DNA of 49,985 nt, taken from contig NZ_JAGGQU010000028.1 of the NCBI RefSeq assembly GCF_018613155.1, forward strand, positions 1 through 49,985. Direction: 5' to 3'. The notes beneath the pieces were generated by a model that did no database searches, was not told the origin of the DNA, and worked only from the letters and a program-made list of their open reading frames with translations. Source of the stretch: Bacillus sp. ISL-55. Its GTDB lineage: Bacteria > Bacillota > Bacilli > Bacillales > Cytobacillaceae. The translations under genes and the position numbers were made by a program. Shown here in pieces: positions 32,686 to 42,689 of the stretch; the first letter of the stretch is position 1; the number at the start of each line of letters is the position of its first letter.

Positions 32686-32805
32686 TTTTTATAGCGAAAT
32701 TCTGATTTTTATAGCGATAATCTCATTTTTATAGCGAAAAATAGGTTTTTATAGCGAATATTTCATTATTATAGCGAAAATCGATTTTTTATAGCGAAAT
32801 GGTAA
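32686..32805. repeat. array C: TTTTTATAGCG tandem repeat, period 20 bp
   Basis: Six units start at 32686, 32706, 32726, 32746, 32766 and 32786, each TTTTTATAGCGAWA plus 6-7 variable bases (unit 5 has one change, TTATTATAGCG). A decayed unit precedes (TTTTTACAAAAGCG) and another follows. The core is conserved while the spacer is free. It lies between the yrrI start and the terminator of the small gene at 32888. The rest of 32592-32685 shows nothing. Confidence 0.93.
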
Positions 32806-32832
32806 TTTCAAGCGTTTTTTTCCAGCTACATA

Positions 32833-32863
32833 AAAAACCCCTGCAAAAAAAATTACAGGGGTT
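32833..32863 (-). terminator. terminator after yrzQ
   Basis: AAACCCCTG pairs with CAGGGGTTT around an A-rich 13-base loop; TTTTATG follows on the minus strand. Confidence 0.75.
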
Positions 32864-32887
32864 TGTCGTTTAGATTGTCTCAGCATA

Positions 32888-33022
32888 TTAAAATAAAGCT
32901 TTCGTCATTTTCTTGCCAAGCTTCTTCATTTTCCTTCCAGACATCATATTGTTGCTGGAAGCATAATTGTAAGCTGCCATACCAGCGCCAAAAGCGATAA
33001 CGGAGGTTAACATTTTATTCAA
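32888..33022 (-). CDS. yrzQ: YrzQ-like small protein (DUF3918)
   Basis: A 44-residue protein starting at TTG 33022 after AGAGGTGA: MNKMLTSVIAFGAGMAAYNY then SNNMMSGRKMKKLGKKMTKA. A short Gly/Ala-rich hydrophobic segment followed by a basic helix matches the DUF3918/YrzQ family. ATG 33013 is an alternative start. Function unknown. The zinc-ribbon gene is immediately upstream. Confidence 0.75.
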   Translation of the reverse strand: MNKMLTSVIAFGAGMAAYNYASSNNMMSGRKMKKLGKKMTKALF

Positions 33023-33046
33023 TGTGCTTCACCTCTTTGATTTATT

Positions 33047-33238
33047 TTACATGCCGTATTGACGTTGATCTTCTTCAAATAAATCATCAAGTGAGCTCAA
33101 TGTTCCATCTTCTTCGACTTGATGGGTATGGATCAAGCCTTTATTCAGAGACAGTTCGATGAAGCAATTCCAGCAGTAATATTGGTTAATTCCAATTTTA
33201 CCGATATCCTTGCTTTTGCAATTGGGACAACTTAACAT
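33047..33238 (-). CDS. small zinc-ribbon protein
   Basis: A 63-residue protein with a zinc-ribbon (CPNC at residues 4-7 and CWNC at 22-25) and an acidic tail (EEDGTLSSLDDLFEEDQRQ). Homologs lie next to yrrD in Bacillus (possibly YrzR; name not certain). The ribbon suggests nucleic-acid or protein binding, without further evidence. It lies 9 bases after yrrD. Confidence 0.8.
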   Translation of the reverse strand: MLSCPNCKSKDIGKIGINQYYCWNCFIELSLNKGLIHTHQVEEDGTLSSLDDLFEEDQRQYGM

Positions 33239-33247
33239 AAGGACACC

Positions 33248-33724
33248 TCATCTCGATTTGACAGTGACGACGATGGCATCCTTTCCGATTGCAGGCGGAC
33301 CAGTGGTCTTTATGACACGCTTTCCATTCGCGATATCCGAAAAAAAGCCATCCGTTAATTCGTACCCTACAATCGTGCCCAATTCTTCCATAAAATATAC
33401 ATCCTCCAGCAAGCCAAGCTGCTCACCTTCTTTTGAAAGAAGCTTTTTCCCAGCAAGGCTCTCATTATGCTCGAATGTATATTCAGGCTCTGCCTCCAAT
33501 CGCTCCAAGGCTGATTTGTCTTTCACCATGACTCCATCTTCACCAAAGGCTGAAACCTGATCCACCTTCACCTGAAACGTTTTCTTGATGAATGCACCCT
33601 TTTTTACAAGTAAGCCTACTACGCTTCCATTGCCAGAAATGCTCACATCACAAACTTCGCCCAGTTTTTGTCCACTCACCAATTCATATACAGGCAGTCC
33701 CTTTAAAAGTGAAAATGTCCGCAA
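33248..33724 (-). CDS. yrrD: YrrD, PRC-barrel domain protein
   Basis: A 158-residue protein with two PRC-barrel-like segments (LKGLPVYELVSGQKLGEVCD and LAGKKLLSKEGEQLGLLED). I start it at TTG 33724 (MRTFSLLKGLPVYE...), with AAAGGCGGG at proper spacing and the usual family N terminus. The frame continues open to 33979, but that extension overlaps the divergent amidase gene and its promoter. Confidence 0.85.
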   Translation of the reverse strand: MRTFSLLKGLPVYELVSGQKLGEVCDVSISGNGSVVGLLVKKGAFIKKTFQVKVDQVSAFGEDGVMVKDKSALERLEAEPEYTFEHNESLAGKKLLSKEGEQLGLLEDVYFMEELGTIVGYELTDGFFSDIANGKRVIKTTGPPAIGKDAIVVTVKSR

Positions 33725-33902
33725 AAGTGTGTCCCGCCTTTCCCGAACAATATTAGTTTCCACCGCTTCGCTAAAATCATGTGGTGTAAGGATTTCCATT
33801 CGATGACAAGACAAATATTTATTAAAATACGGTGTAATTCTTTGATGGTTTTGCACACTAAGTACAGGGCCATTCGAACTCAGAATGAAAGGAATTAACA
33901 TC

Positions 33903-34913
33903 ATGAAAAAACGCATCTCTGTACTATTGTTCAGTTTAAGTTTAGTTTTAATGAATGTTGGGATTGGTTCTGCTGCCAATCATCCGAGGAATACTTATGA
34001 AGTTAAGCCAGGGGATTATTTATGGAAAATCGCTGCTACTTACCGGACATCTGTTGAAGACATTAAACTCATTAACGGTCTGCAGTCGGATTTAATTTTA
34101 GTTGGGCAGAAGTTAAGAGTACCGATTATGTACGAAGTCGTACCAGGGGACACATTATGGAAGCTGTCAGTCACTTTCAATTCCACCGTACAGTCAATTA
34201 AAACCGCTAATAATCTGAGCACAAATATGATTTACGTAGGCCAAATTTTACGGATACCTCCTAAAAGACTCTCCATGCAGGGGCAATTTGTGCTCATGAC
34301 AAGGGAGGAATTTAAGGACTGGCTATTCAATCACCTTTTCACTCGAAAAATAGGCAAGATCCAGCAGCATCATACCTATCAGCCATCGTACCAGCAATTT
34401 AATGGTTCCAATCACTTTACCTTATTAAAGGGAATGGAAGACTATCATGTTAATTCCATGAAGTGGAGCACAATCAGCCAGCAATTGACGACTTTTCCGG
34501 ATGGAAAGGTAGCTGTAGGAAGATCATTTAACACTCCTCCTGAAGGTTCGTTTGGACTGCTGAATGAATCGGTGATGGAAGAGATTGAAGCAGATGCAAT
34601 TGCAATAGAGAATGTGGGGAATTTCGATGCTGGCAATAACCAGATGACTGCAGAGCAAAGGGAAACTATCCTTACGGTCTCAGCATTGCTTATGATGAAA
34701 TTCGGTCTTACTCCATCTGTTGACAGTATCACCTATCACCATTGGTGGGATATCAATTCAGGTGAAAGAGTACTGGATGAAGGAGAAGGCCACGCGGTCA
34801 AAACTTGCCCTGGAACAGGATTTTTCGGCGGAAATTCCACAACAGATGCTAAGAATCATTTTTTTCCTTTGGTGAATAAAAAAATGCAGGAAATATCCGC
34901 TAGCTTAAGGTAA
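33903..34913 (+). CDS. secreted LysM N-acetylmuramoyl-L-alanine amidase
   Basis: A 336-residue protein. Signal peptide (KKRISVLLFSLSLVLMNVG, predicted cut after IGSA), LysM repeats at about 31-74 and 76-120 (YEVKPGDYLWKIAATY; YEVVPGDTLWKLSVTF), then an Amidase_2/PGRP-type zinc domain with HHTYQPSY and KTCPGTGFFGG. It would bind and cut cell-wall stem peptides. ATG 33903 has AAAGGA upstream; ATG 33885 is in that site. The YrrD gene diverges from it. Confidence 0.9.
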   Translation: MKKRISVLLFSLSLVLMNVGIGSAANHPRNTYEVKPGDYLWKIAATYRTSVEDIKLINGLQSDLILVGQKLRVPIMYEVVPGDTLWKLSVTFNSTVQSIKTANNLSTNMIYVGQILRIPPKRLSMQGQFVLMTREEFKDWLFNHLFTRKIGKIQQHHTYQPSYQQFNGSNHFTLLKGMEDYHVNSMKWSTISQQLTTFPDGKVAVGRSFNTPPEGSFGLLNESVMEEIEADAIAIENVGNFDAGNNQMTAEQRETILTVSALLMMKFGLTPSVDSITYHHWWDINSGERVLDEGEGHAVKTCPGTGFFGGNSTTDAKNHFFPLVNKKMQEISASLR

Positions 34914-34925
34914 AGGTGAGCAGGC

Positions 34926-34956
34926 AAGAACCCGCGTAACGAGTACGCGGGTTCTT
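34926..34956. terminator. bidirectional terminator between amidase and recD2
   Basis: AAGAACCCGCGT and ACGCGGGTTCTT form 12 perfect pairs around AACGAGT between convergent genes. Confidence 0.88.
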
Positions 34957-34966
34957 CATTTCAATA

Positions 34967-37417
34967 CTAGCTGCCTTCCTCCATAAAATCATAAGGAGTC
35001 AGATCGTCCATACCGATCATCGGGTCAGCGGTTTTAATGATTTCAATATAGTCCATTTTTTCATCTTTGCCGGAACTATCTTCGTTTTGGTGTTTATTTT
35101 CATACTGTTCCTTTGTACGCGATTCATCCTGCAATTCGGGCAGTAAATGAACAAGCTTCTTAACAAGTGTTGTATTCCTTTCGGTATCTTCACCGCGTTC
35201 AATCCCCATTTTTAGTGCTTCTTCTTCCCCAACAAGTATGAGGAATTGCTTGCTCCTGGTGATTGCTGTATAAATCAGATTCCTGCGCAGCATTCTGAAG
35301 TAGCTTTTTACCACTGGAAGGACGACGATTGGAAATTCACTACCCTGGGATTTATGCACGGAACAGCAATAAGCGTGAGTGATTTGCGACAGGTCCGCCC
35401 GATTATAGGTAACTTCTATGCCGTCAAAGGAAACAATCAGCTGATCTTGCTTCTCCGTGTTTTCCTTTGCATAAAAGATCGCGACAACCTCACCCATGTC
35501 CCCATTGAACACATTGGCTTCCGGCTGATTGACTAGCTGAAGGACCTTATCCCCGATACGATATTTCACATCACCAAACGCAAGCTCTTTCCTCGTCCCA
35601 TCAGAATTAGGATTGAAGAGGTCCTGCAGCAGTTCGTTCAGACGGTCAATGCCGGCTGGACCACGGTACATCGGCGCCAGCACCTGGATGTTCCTCGGGG
35701 AATACCCTTTTTTCTTAGCATTGGCGACAACCTTTTCGACTACCTGGGGAATCTGGCTTGTCGTACATTTTATAAAAGAACGGTCTGGCTGTTGGGCAGA
35801 AATATCATTTGGCAGATAGCCTTTTTTGATTTGGTGGGCAAGCTCGATTATTGACGAACCTTCGGCCTGCCTGTAAATATCCGTCAGCCTCACAGTCGGG
35901 ACCCTGCCAGAATCCAATAGATCCTTCAGTACCTGGCCAGGACCTACTGAAGGGAGCTGGTCTTCATCTCCCACCACGATCACCTGAATATTGTCAGGCA
36001 AAGATTTGAATAATTGATGGGCGAGCCATATATCAACCATAGAGGTTTCATCGATTATCAATATCTTTCCTTCAAGAGGCTGGTCTTCATTATGATCAAA
36101 ACCCCCTTCGCCATTCCAGCGCAACAGTCTATGGATTGTCACGGCAGGCAGACCGGTTGACTCAGTCATCCTCTTTGCTGCACGACCAGTCGGCGCCGCA
36201 AGCAAAAACGGATAAGGTTCTTCTTTTTTGTAATCTTTAGGGTCCAGTGAACAGCCATGCAGCTCTGCATAAAGTTCAACAATTCCCTTAATGACCGTCG
36301 TTTTACCTGTGCCGGGCCCACCGGTCAGAATCATCATCGGTGACATAAGCGCTGTCTGAATCGCTTCTTTCTGGCTTGGCCCATATTGGACACCCAGGCG
36401 CTCCTCAAGATTTCCAAGAGCAAGGAGGAACTCCGATTCAGGAAATTGATTTTCGTATTCTGTCTGCTCAAGGATTCTTTTAATGTTCACAACCAGGCCT
36501 TTTTCCGAATAATAAAGGGATGGCAAATAAACTCTCTGTTCTTCGGCAACCAGCTTTCCTTCTTCACCTAACTTGATGATTTCCTTCGAGATATCAGTAA
36601 ATTCGATTTCGATCTGCTGATTATCTTCAAGCAGCTTTTTCACCTCGACCAGGAGCTCTTCCGCATCCATGAAAACATGGCCGCCCTGGATGCTTGAATT
36701 TTCAAGTGTATAGAGACAGGCTGCCTTGATCCGGTCTGGATGGTTGCCTGTCAGCCCGAGCTGGCTGCCCAGTTCATCCGCCCTTCCGAAACCGATGCCT
36801 TCGATATCCTCCACAAGCTTGTATGGATTGTTCTGAATAACGTCAATCGCCTGTTCCTTGTATACTTGATAAATTTTCATCGACAGCTGAGGACCAAAGC
36901 CATATTCATTCAATGCGACCATCACTTGTTCAAGGCCCTGATGTTCCATTAAAGTGTCATAAAGTTCCTTTGCTTTTTCAGGAGCCAGCTTCGGAATCTG
37001 GTCAAGAACAGACGGGTTCTCGATAATCCTCGTAATGGCCTTTTCACCCAGTGTATCGACAATTTTCTCTGCTGTTTTCTTTCCGATTCCTTTGAAAAGA
37101 TCACCGGAAAGGTAGCTGATGATCCCTTGCTTTGACTGCGGCAGGTCTTTACGGAAGTGAGTCGCATGGAATTGTGCGCCGAACTTAGGGTGTTCTTTTA
37201 CCTCGCCAAAGAAAATATAAGTCTCCTGTTCATGAATTCGGGGGAAATACCCTGTAATGACAGCTTCTTTATCCTCGTACTGCTCATTTGTTTCCTCAAC
37301 CCTGATCCTCAGGACTGTGTATAGATTCTGTTCATTGTGAAATATGGTAACAAGATGCTTTCCCTTCATGAACTTGCCTTGTTCTGAAAACAAATCAAGC
37401 GAGTCCTGTTTGTCCAA
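34967..37417 (-). CDS. recD2: RecD2 (YrrC), 5'-3' DNA helicase
   Basis: An 816-residue RecD-like superfamily 1B helicase not associated with RecBC. N-terminal helix-hairpin-helix repeats (FKGIGKKTAEKIVDTLG, IEGIGFGRADELGSQLG) precede Walker A GGPGTGKTT (near residue 360), Walker B LIIDETSMVD, VVGDEDQLPSVGPGQVL and the C-terminal HAYCCSVHKSQGSEFP. It functions in DNA repair and fork maintenance. It is 81 bases downstream of yrrB. Confidence 0.96.
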   Translation of the reverse strand: MDKQDSLDLFSEQGKFMKGKHLVTIFHNEQNLYTVLRIRVEETNEQYEDKEAVITGYFPRIHEQETYIFFGEVKEHPKFGAQFHATHFRKDLPQSKQGIISYLSGDLFKGIGKKTAEKIVDTLGEKAITRIIENPSVLDQIPKLAPEKAKELYDTLMEHQGLEQVMVALNEYGFGPQLSMKIYQVYKEQAIDVIQNNPYKLVEDIEGIGFGRADELGSQLGLTGNHPDRIKAACLYTLENSSIQGGHVFMDAEELLVEVKKLLEDNQQIEIEFTDISKEIIKLGEEGKLVAEEQRVYLPSLYYSEKGLVVNIKRILEQTEYENQFPESEFLLALGNLEERLGVQYGPSQKEAIQTALMSPMMILTGGPGTGKTTVIKGIVELYAELHGCSLDPKDYKKEEPYPFLLAAPTGRAAKRMTESTGLPAVTIHRLLRWNGEGGFDHNEDQPLEGKILIIDETSMVDIWLAHQLFKSLPDNIQVIVVGDEDQLPSVGPGQVLKDLLDSGRVPTVRLTDIYRQAEGSSIIELAHQIKKGYLPNDISAQQPDRSFIKCTTSQIPQVVEKVVANAKKKGYSPRNIQVLAPMYRGPAGIDRLNELLQDLFNPNSDGTRKELAFGDVKYRIGDKVLQLVNQPEANVFNGDMGEVVAIFYAKENTEKQDQLIVSFDGIEVTYNRADLSQITHAYCCSVHKSQGSEFPIVVLPVVKSYFRMLRRNLIYTAITRSKQFLILVGEEEALKMGIERGEDTERNTTLVKKLVHLLPELQDESRTKEQYENKHQNEDSSGKDEKMDYIEIIKTADPMIGMDDLTPYDFMEEGS

Positions 37418-37498
37418 AGTACTTCCCCCTTTCCGTCAATTCAATTTGATTAAGGATGAGTTTCGCATTGCGCAATAAAGATTAATTAAGCGCCTCAA

Positions 37499-38158
37499 TT
37501 AATGGGTATCTTGGTCCTCAATCAATTTCTTGCCGTGACCTGCAAGCAAGTGGTCTGGCTGGATTTCCAATGCACGATTGAACATCTCGAGCGCCTTTTC
37601 GCCATTTTCTTTGTAGCCATAAGCCACGCCAAGATTATAGAGGGCATCAGCATGCTCTGGGTCCATCGATACTGCTAATTCTAGAGCTGTAATCGCTTCG
37701 TCAATAAACCCTTCCCTTGCAAGGCAAAGTCCATATTGGAAGTTGGCTTCAGCATCATTTTCGAGCAGTTCTGTGCTGCGCTGTAAATATGGCAAAGCAA
37801 GCTTGTTGCTGCCCATCTGTACAAGGGTCATACCCAGCATGAAAAAGTTGTCTCCATTGTCCAGCCCTTTTTTCATCGCCAGCTCAAACATTTTTCTGGC
37901 ATCCTCGAAATTCTCGTTATCATAATAAACGCTGCCCTTGCTGTAATATGCTGCAGTTGCATTCTCATCAAGGCTAATTGCTTTATCGAAAAAATTCATT
38001 GCTTTTTCGGTATCACCAACTGCGGTGAGTACGTTTCCGAAATTTATGTATGCAACAGGATCTTTTGGCTGAGCATCAATCGCTTCCGCGAATGCCTTGG
38101 CAGCCTCTTCCCATTTGCCTTCTTTCATAAACTCAATACCTGTCTGGTTTTTATCCAT
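37499..38158 (-). CDS. yrrB: YrrB, TPR repeat protein
   Basis: A 219-residue protein made of about six tetratricopeptide repeats (for example AYINFGNVLTAVGDTEKAMN, AAYYSKGSVYYDNENFEDAR, ADALYNLGVAYGYKENGEKA). No membrane or signal segment. ATG 38158 (MDKNQTGIEF) with GGAGTG upstream is chosen; the frame runs to 38266 but that part overlaps sequence without family likeness. Likely a scaffold for protein contacts; partner unknown. Confidence 0.9.
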   Translation of the reverse strand: MDKNQTGIEFMKEGKWEEAAKAFAEAIDAQPKDPVAYINFGNVLTAVGDTEKAMNFFDKAISLDENATAAYYSKGSVYYDNENFEDARKMFELAMKKGLDNGDNFFMLGMTLVQMGSNKLALPYLQRSTELLENDAEANFQYGLCLAREGFIDEAITALELAVSMDPEHADALYNLGVAYGYKENGEKALEMFNRALEIQPDHLLAGHGKKLIEDQDTH

Positions 38159-38287
38159 TTCTAACACTCCATTCTCCATGAAAGTATACCATAATACGGG
38201 AGGATTTAGACTCTTTTCGAGCCAGCAACAGAACGGTTGATGGTTCATTTTTTCACAAAAAAGCAAAAAAAGAGCCTAAGCCAAAAC

Positions 38288-38318
38288 AATCCCCGGCGAA
38301 GCTGTCCCGCCGGGGATT
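38288..38318 (-). terminator. mnmA terminator
   Basis: AATCCCCGGCG and CGCCGGGGATT form 11 perfect pairs after the mnmA stop; the following minus-strand TTGTTTT is only moderately T rich. Confidence 0.7.
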
Positions 38319-38327
38319 TTAACAGGA

Positions 38328-39449
<1,122 letters not shown>

Positions 39450-39486
39450 TCACCTCTTTTCTATTCCTATAAAACTTATTCTATCC

Positions 39487-40641
39487 TTAAACCCGGCTAT
39501 TTTTCGAAAGCCTCTGGACAATTTTTGCTGTATCTTCCGCTGCTTTTTCAACCTGTTCCCTTGTATTGTGTAAGCCGAAGCTGAACCGGATTGAGTTTGT
39601 CAGCTTATCATCTTCTTTTCCGAACATTGCGACAAGAACATGCGAGGGATCGATTGAACCCGCAGTACACGCTGATCCGCTTGAAGCAGCTATTCCAGAT
39701 AGGTCAAGATTCACAAGCATCGCTTCGACATTCGTGCCCGGAAAGCTTAAGTTTAAAATATGAGGGAGTGATTTATCAAGCAATCCGTTCAGCTGGAAAG
39801 AGATTCCGCTCATTTGCAGTTTATCGATGAACAGATTCCTTAAATCATGATAGAAGCTGCGTTTTGTTTCAAGCTCCTGTTGGGATAGCTGAATTGCTTT
39901 GCGAAACCCTGCAATAGCTGCGACATTCTCGGTGCCGGCACGGCGTTTTCTTTCTTGTTCGCCGCCGAAAAGCTGACGCGCCAGCTTGATTCCATCACGG
40001 ATATAAAGAAAACCAATCCCCTTGGGACCATTGATTTTATGGGCTGAAACAGAAAGCAAATCAACCTTAAGTTCCTCGACATCCAGTTTCTCTATGCCAT
40101 AAGCCTGGACAGCGTCTGTATGGAAAACAGCTTGATGATCAGCTAGCATTTCACCAATCTCTCGGATAGGCTGGATCGCGCCCACCTCATTGTTTCCGTA
40201 CATGATCGTCACAAGGATCGTATCATCACGTAATGCCTCTTTGAATGATTCCATGGAGATCTGGCCATTCTCATCCACTGGCAGATATGTGACCTCAAAC
40301 CCTCGTTTCTCCAATTCCTCACAGCTATGCAGGACAGCATGGTGTTCAATCTGAGTCGTGATGATATGCTGCCCCTTTGAGCGATTATTTACGGCATAAC
40401 CGATAATAGCCAGATTATCTGCTTCAGTGCCGCCGCTCGTAAAAATGATATTGTTCCCCTTCGTCCCAATGCTTTTCGCCAGTTCATCGCGGGTATCATC
40501 GAGGATTTTCCTGGCCTCTCGACCGAAATGATGGATGCTTGAAGGGTTGCCGAATTCCGCTTCCATTACCTTGACCATTTCAGCGAGGACTTCTGGATGC
40601 ATTGGTGTAGTAGCTGCATGGTCCAAATAGATTCTTTCCAA
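39487..40641 (-). CDS. yrvO: IscS-type cysteine desulfurase (YrvO)
   Basis: A 384-residue PLP enzyme. YLDHAATTPMHPEVL starts it, the PLP lysine is in VSAHKINGPKG, and the catalytic cysteine loop is SGSACTAGSIDPSHVL. It releases sulfur from cysteine as enzyme persulfide. The pairing with mnmA supports a dedicated tRNA-thiolation role. cymR lies 95 bases upstream. Confidence 0.95.
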   Translation of the reverse strand: MERIYLDHAATTPMHPEVLAEMVKVMEAEFGNPSSIHHFGREARKILDDTRDELAKSIGTKGNNIIFTSGGTEADNLAIIGYAVNNRSKGQHIITTQIEHHAVLHSCEELEKRGFEVTYLPVDENGQISMESFKEALRDDTILVTIMYGNNEVGAIQPIREIGEMLADHQAVFHTDAVQAYGIEKLDVEELKVDLLSVSAHKINGPKGIGFLYIRDGIKLARQLFGGEQERKRRAGTENVAAIAGFRKAIQLSQQELETKRSFYHDLRNLFIDKLQMSGISFQLNGLLDKSLPHILNLSFPGTNVEAMLVNLDLSGIAASSGSACTAGSIDPSHVLVAMFGKEDDKLTNSIRFSFGLHNTREQVEKAAEDTAKIVQRLSKNSRV

Positions 40642-40736
40642 AGTCTTACCCTCTTTTCAGAAGATTTTTTAAAAATTACCGTTAATGCTTCCCATTAATA
40701 ATGGGGTGTGCAGGCAACAAGATTTACGAAGAAAAC

Positions 40737-41159
40737 CTAAATATAAAACATATAAGCGTCTGACTCGCCAAAGTTGTCTGAATGATTGGCGAGGTCTTCG
40801 ATTGTCGTATTATCGAGTACGTCCTTGACCGCGTCCCTGATTCGTGTCCAGAGTTCACGCTTGGCTGGTTCCTCGTCCTCTATACCCTCAACAATGCTTA
40901 TTGGGCCTTCCAGGACTCGGATGATGTCCCCGGCCGAGATGGTTGACGGTTCTGAACTGAGAATGTAGCCGCCATATGCTCCCCTGATGCTTTTTACCAG
41001 GCCGGCATTCCTTAGCGGCGCAACCAGTTGCTCCAGGTAATGCTCTGATAAATCATTTGTTTGCGCAATGGATTTTAGAGATATTGGGCCCTCTCCATAT
41101 TTCTTGGCCAGCTCGATCATGATCGTCAGTCCATAGCGCCCTTTCGTTGAAATTTTCAT
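40737..41159 (-). CDS. cymR: CymR, Rrf2-family cysteine metabolism repressor
   Basis: A 140-residue Rrf2 regulator: MKISTKGRYGLTIMIELAKK, helix-turn-helix IAQTNDLSEHYLEQLVAPLR, and RGAYGGYILSSEP. It has no three-cysteine cluster of the IscR type, in line with CymR, which works in complex with O-acetylserine lyase CysK. It precedes the desulfurase, as in B. subtilis, and is divergent from rarA. Confidence 0.93.
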   Translation of the reverse strand: MKISTKGRYGLTIMIELAKKYGEGPISLKSIAQTNDLSEHYLEQLVAPLRNAGLVKSIRGAYGGYILSSEPSTISAGDIIRVLEGPISIVEGIEDEEPAKRELWTRIRDAVKDVLDNTTIEDLANHSDNFGESDAYMFYI

Positions 41160-41373
41160 AATGCACCTCTATTCAAATTTTCTTAAAGGTTAGCTGTTTT
41201 TTTCAGATATATTCATAATGCCCCATATGGCATTCTCTCACTATAAATACTATCAAAATCCTCAGTCAATAGGTAGGCTTTTGCAATTATAGCACAAATT
41301 GCGTGGACCATGCGCAAGTCCCTCGTTCGTGTTATTGTATATATACGAAATATGCGTTATTGGAGCGATGAGC

Positions 41374-42651
41374 ATGAATCTTAAACCTCTTGCTTTCAGA
41401 ATGCGGCCGCGGACGATTGAGGAAGTGATTGGCCAGTCGCATCTTGTAGCTGAAGGGAAAATTATCAATCGAATGGTCAAGGCAAAGCAATTGTCATCGA
41501 TGATTCTTTACGGACCGCCTGGAATAGGAAAAACCTCCATTGCCAGCGCTATTGCAGGAAGCACGAATTTCGCGTTCAGGACTCTGAACGCTGTTACCAA
41601 TAATAAAAAAGATATGGAAGTAGTCGCCGCTGAAGCGAAAATGTCAGGGAAGGTCATCCTGCTTCTCGATGAGGTTCACCGCCTTGATAAAGCGAAGCAG
41701 GACTTCCTGCTGCCATACCTCGAGAATGGGATGATTGTCTTGATTGGGGCGACCACAAGCAATCCATATCACGCGATCAACCCCGCCATCAGGTCAAGGT
41801 GCCAAATTTTCGAACTCAAGCCGCTTGAACCTTATGATATAAAAGCTGCTTTACGCAGAGCGATTGAGGATGAAGAACGAGGCCTGGGAAACTTAAATAT
41901 TGAAATTACAGAGGAAGCACTCACCCATTTCGCTACTGCTTCCGGCGGAGATGTGAGAAGCTCCCTGAACGCTCTTGAACTAGCTGTGCTGTCTACCGAA
42001 CCAGATGGAAATGGGATCATCCATATTGATGAATCTGCAGCCGAAGAGTGCATGCAGAAAAAAAGCCTCACACATGATAAAGACGGCGACGCACATTATG
42101 ACGTGCTGTCAGGTTTCCAAAAATCCATCAGGGGCAGTGATGTGAATGCTGCGCTCCACTATCTTGGCAGATTGATAGAAGCTGGCGACCTGGTCAGCAT
42201 CAACCGAAGACTCCTTGTCATTGCCTATGAAGATATTGGACTGGCAAGCCCGCAGGCAGGACAACGGACGCTGGCAGCTATTGAGGCTGCTGAGCGGGTT
42301 GGCTTTCCGGAAGCAAGGATTCCGCTGGCGAATGCGGTAATTGAACTTTGTCTGTCCCCAAAGTCCAATTCTGCTTATGTTGCGCTTGATTCCGCACTGG
42401 CTGACATCCGTTCCGGCATCAGCGGTGAAGTTCCCGACCATCTAAAGGATGCCCATTATAAAGGTGCGAAAGACCTGGGAAGAGGCGTTGATTATTTATA
42501 TCCGCATGATTATGAAGGCGGGTGGGTCAAGCAGCAGTATCTCCCGGACAGGATTAAAAATAAAGTATATTACAAGCCAAAGAAGACCGGAAAATTCGAA
42601 CAGGCCATTGCGGCGATCTATGAAAAAATTACAGGCAACAATAAAAAATAA
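41374..42651 (+). CDS. rarA: RarA (YrvN), AAA+ replication-associated protein
   Basis: A 425-residue MgsA/RarA ATPase. Walker A GPPGIGKTS near residue 49, Walker B LLLDEVHRLDKAKQD, sensor ATTSNPYHAINPAIRSRC with the arginine finger, and the C-terminal MgsA domain (HYDVLSGFQKSIRGSDVNAA, LSPKSNSAY). It acts at stalled forks. ATG 41374 has GGAG 8 bases upstream; ATG 41368 is too close to it. Confidence 0.96.
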   Translation: MNLKPLAFRMRPRTIEEVIGQSHLVAEGKIINRMVKAKQLSSMILYGPPGIGKTSIASAIAGSTNFAFRTLNAVTNNKKDMEVVAAEAKMSGKVILLLDEVHRLDKAKQDFLLPYLENGMIVLIGATTSNPYHAINPAIRSRCQIFELKPLEPYDIKAALRRAIEDEERGLGNLNIEITEEALTHFATASGGDVRSSLNALELAVLSTEPDGNGIIHIDESAAEECMQKKSLTHDKDGDAHYDVLSGFQKSIRGSDVNAALHYLGRLIEAGDLVSINRRLLVIAYEDIGLASPQAGQRTLAAIEAAERVGFPEARIPLANAVIELCLSPKSNSAYVALDSALADIRSGISGEVPDHLKDAHYKGAKDLGRGVDYLYPHDYEGGWVKQQYLPDRIKNKVYYKPKKTGKFEQAIAAIYEKITGNNKK

Positions 42652-42686
42652 GCGGCAGGACCATCATGATGGTGGTCCTTGCCGCT
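42650..42686. terminator. bidirectional terminator between rarA and tcdA
   Basis: AGCGGCA...GGACCA and TGGTCC...TGCCGCT make a long hairpin with one bulge, followed by TTTTT on the + strand. Confidence 0.88.
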
Positions 42687-42689
42687 TTT

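Noticed and set aside
33725-33979. N-terminal extension of yrrD to the first ATG-type codon
   Set aside because: It overlaps the divergent LysM amidase gene and its promoter, and the family starts at the TTG at 33724 with a good ribosome site.
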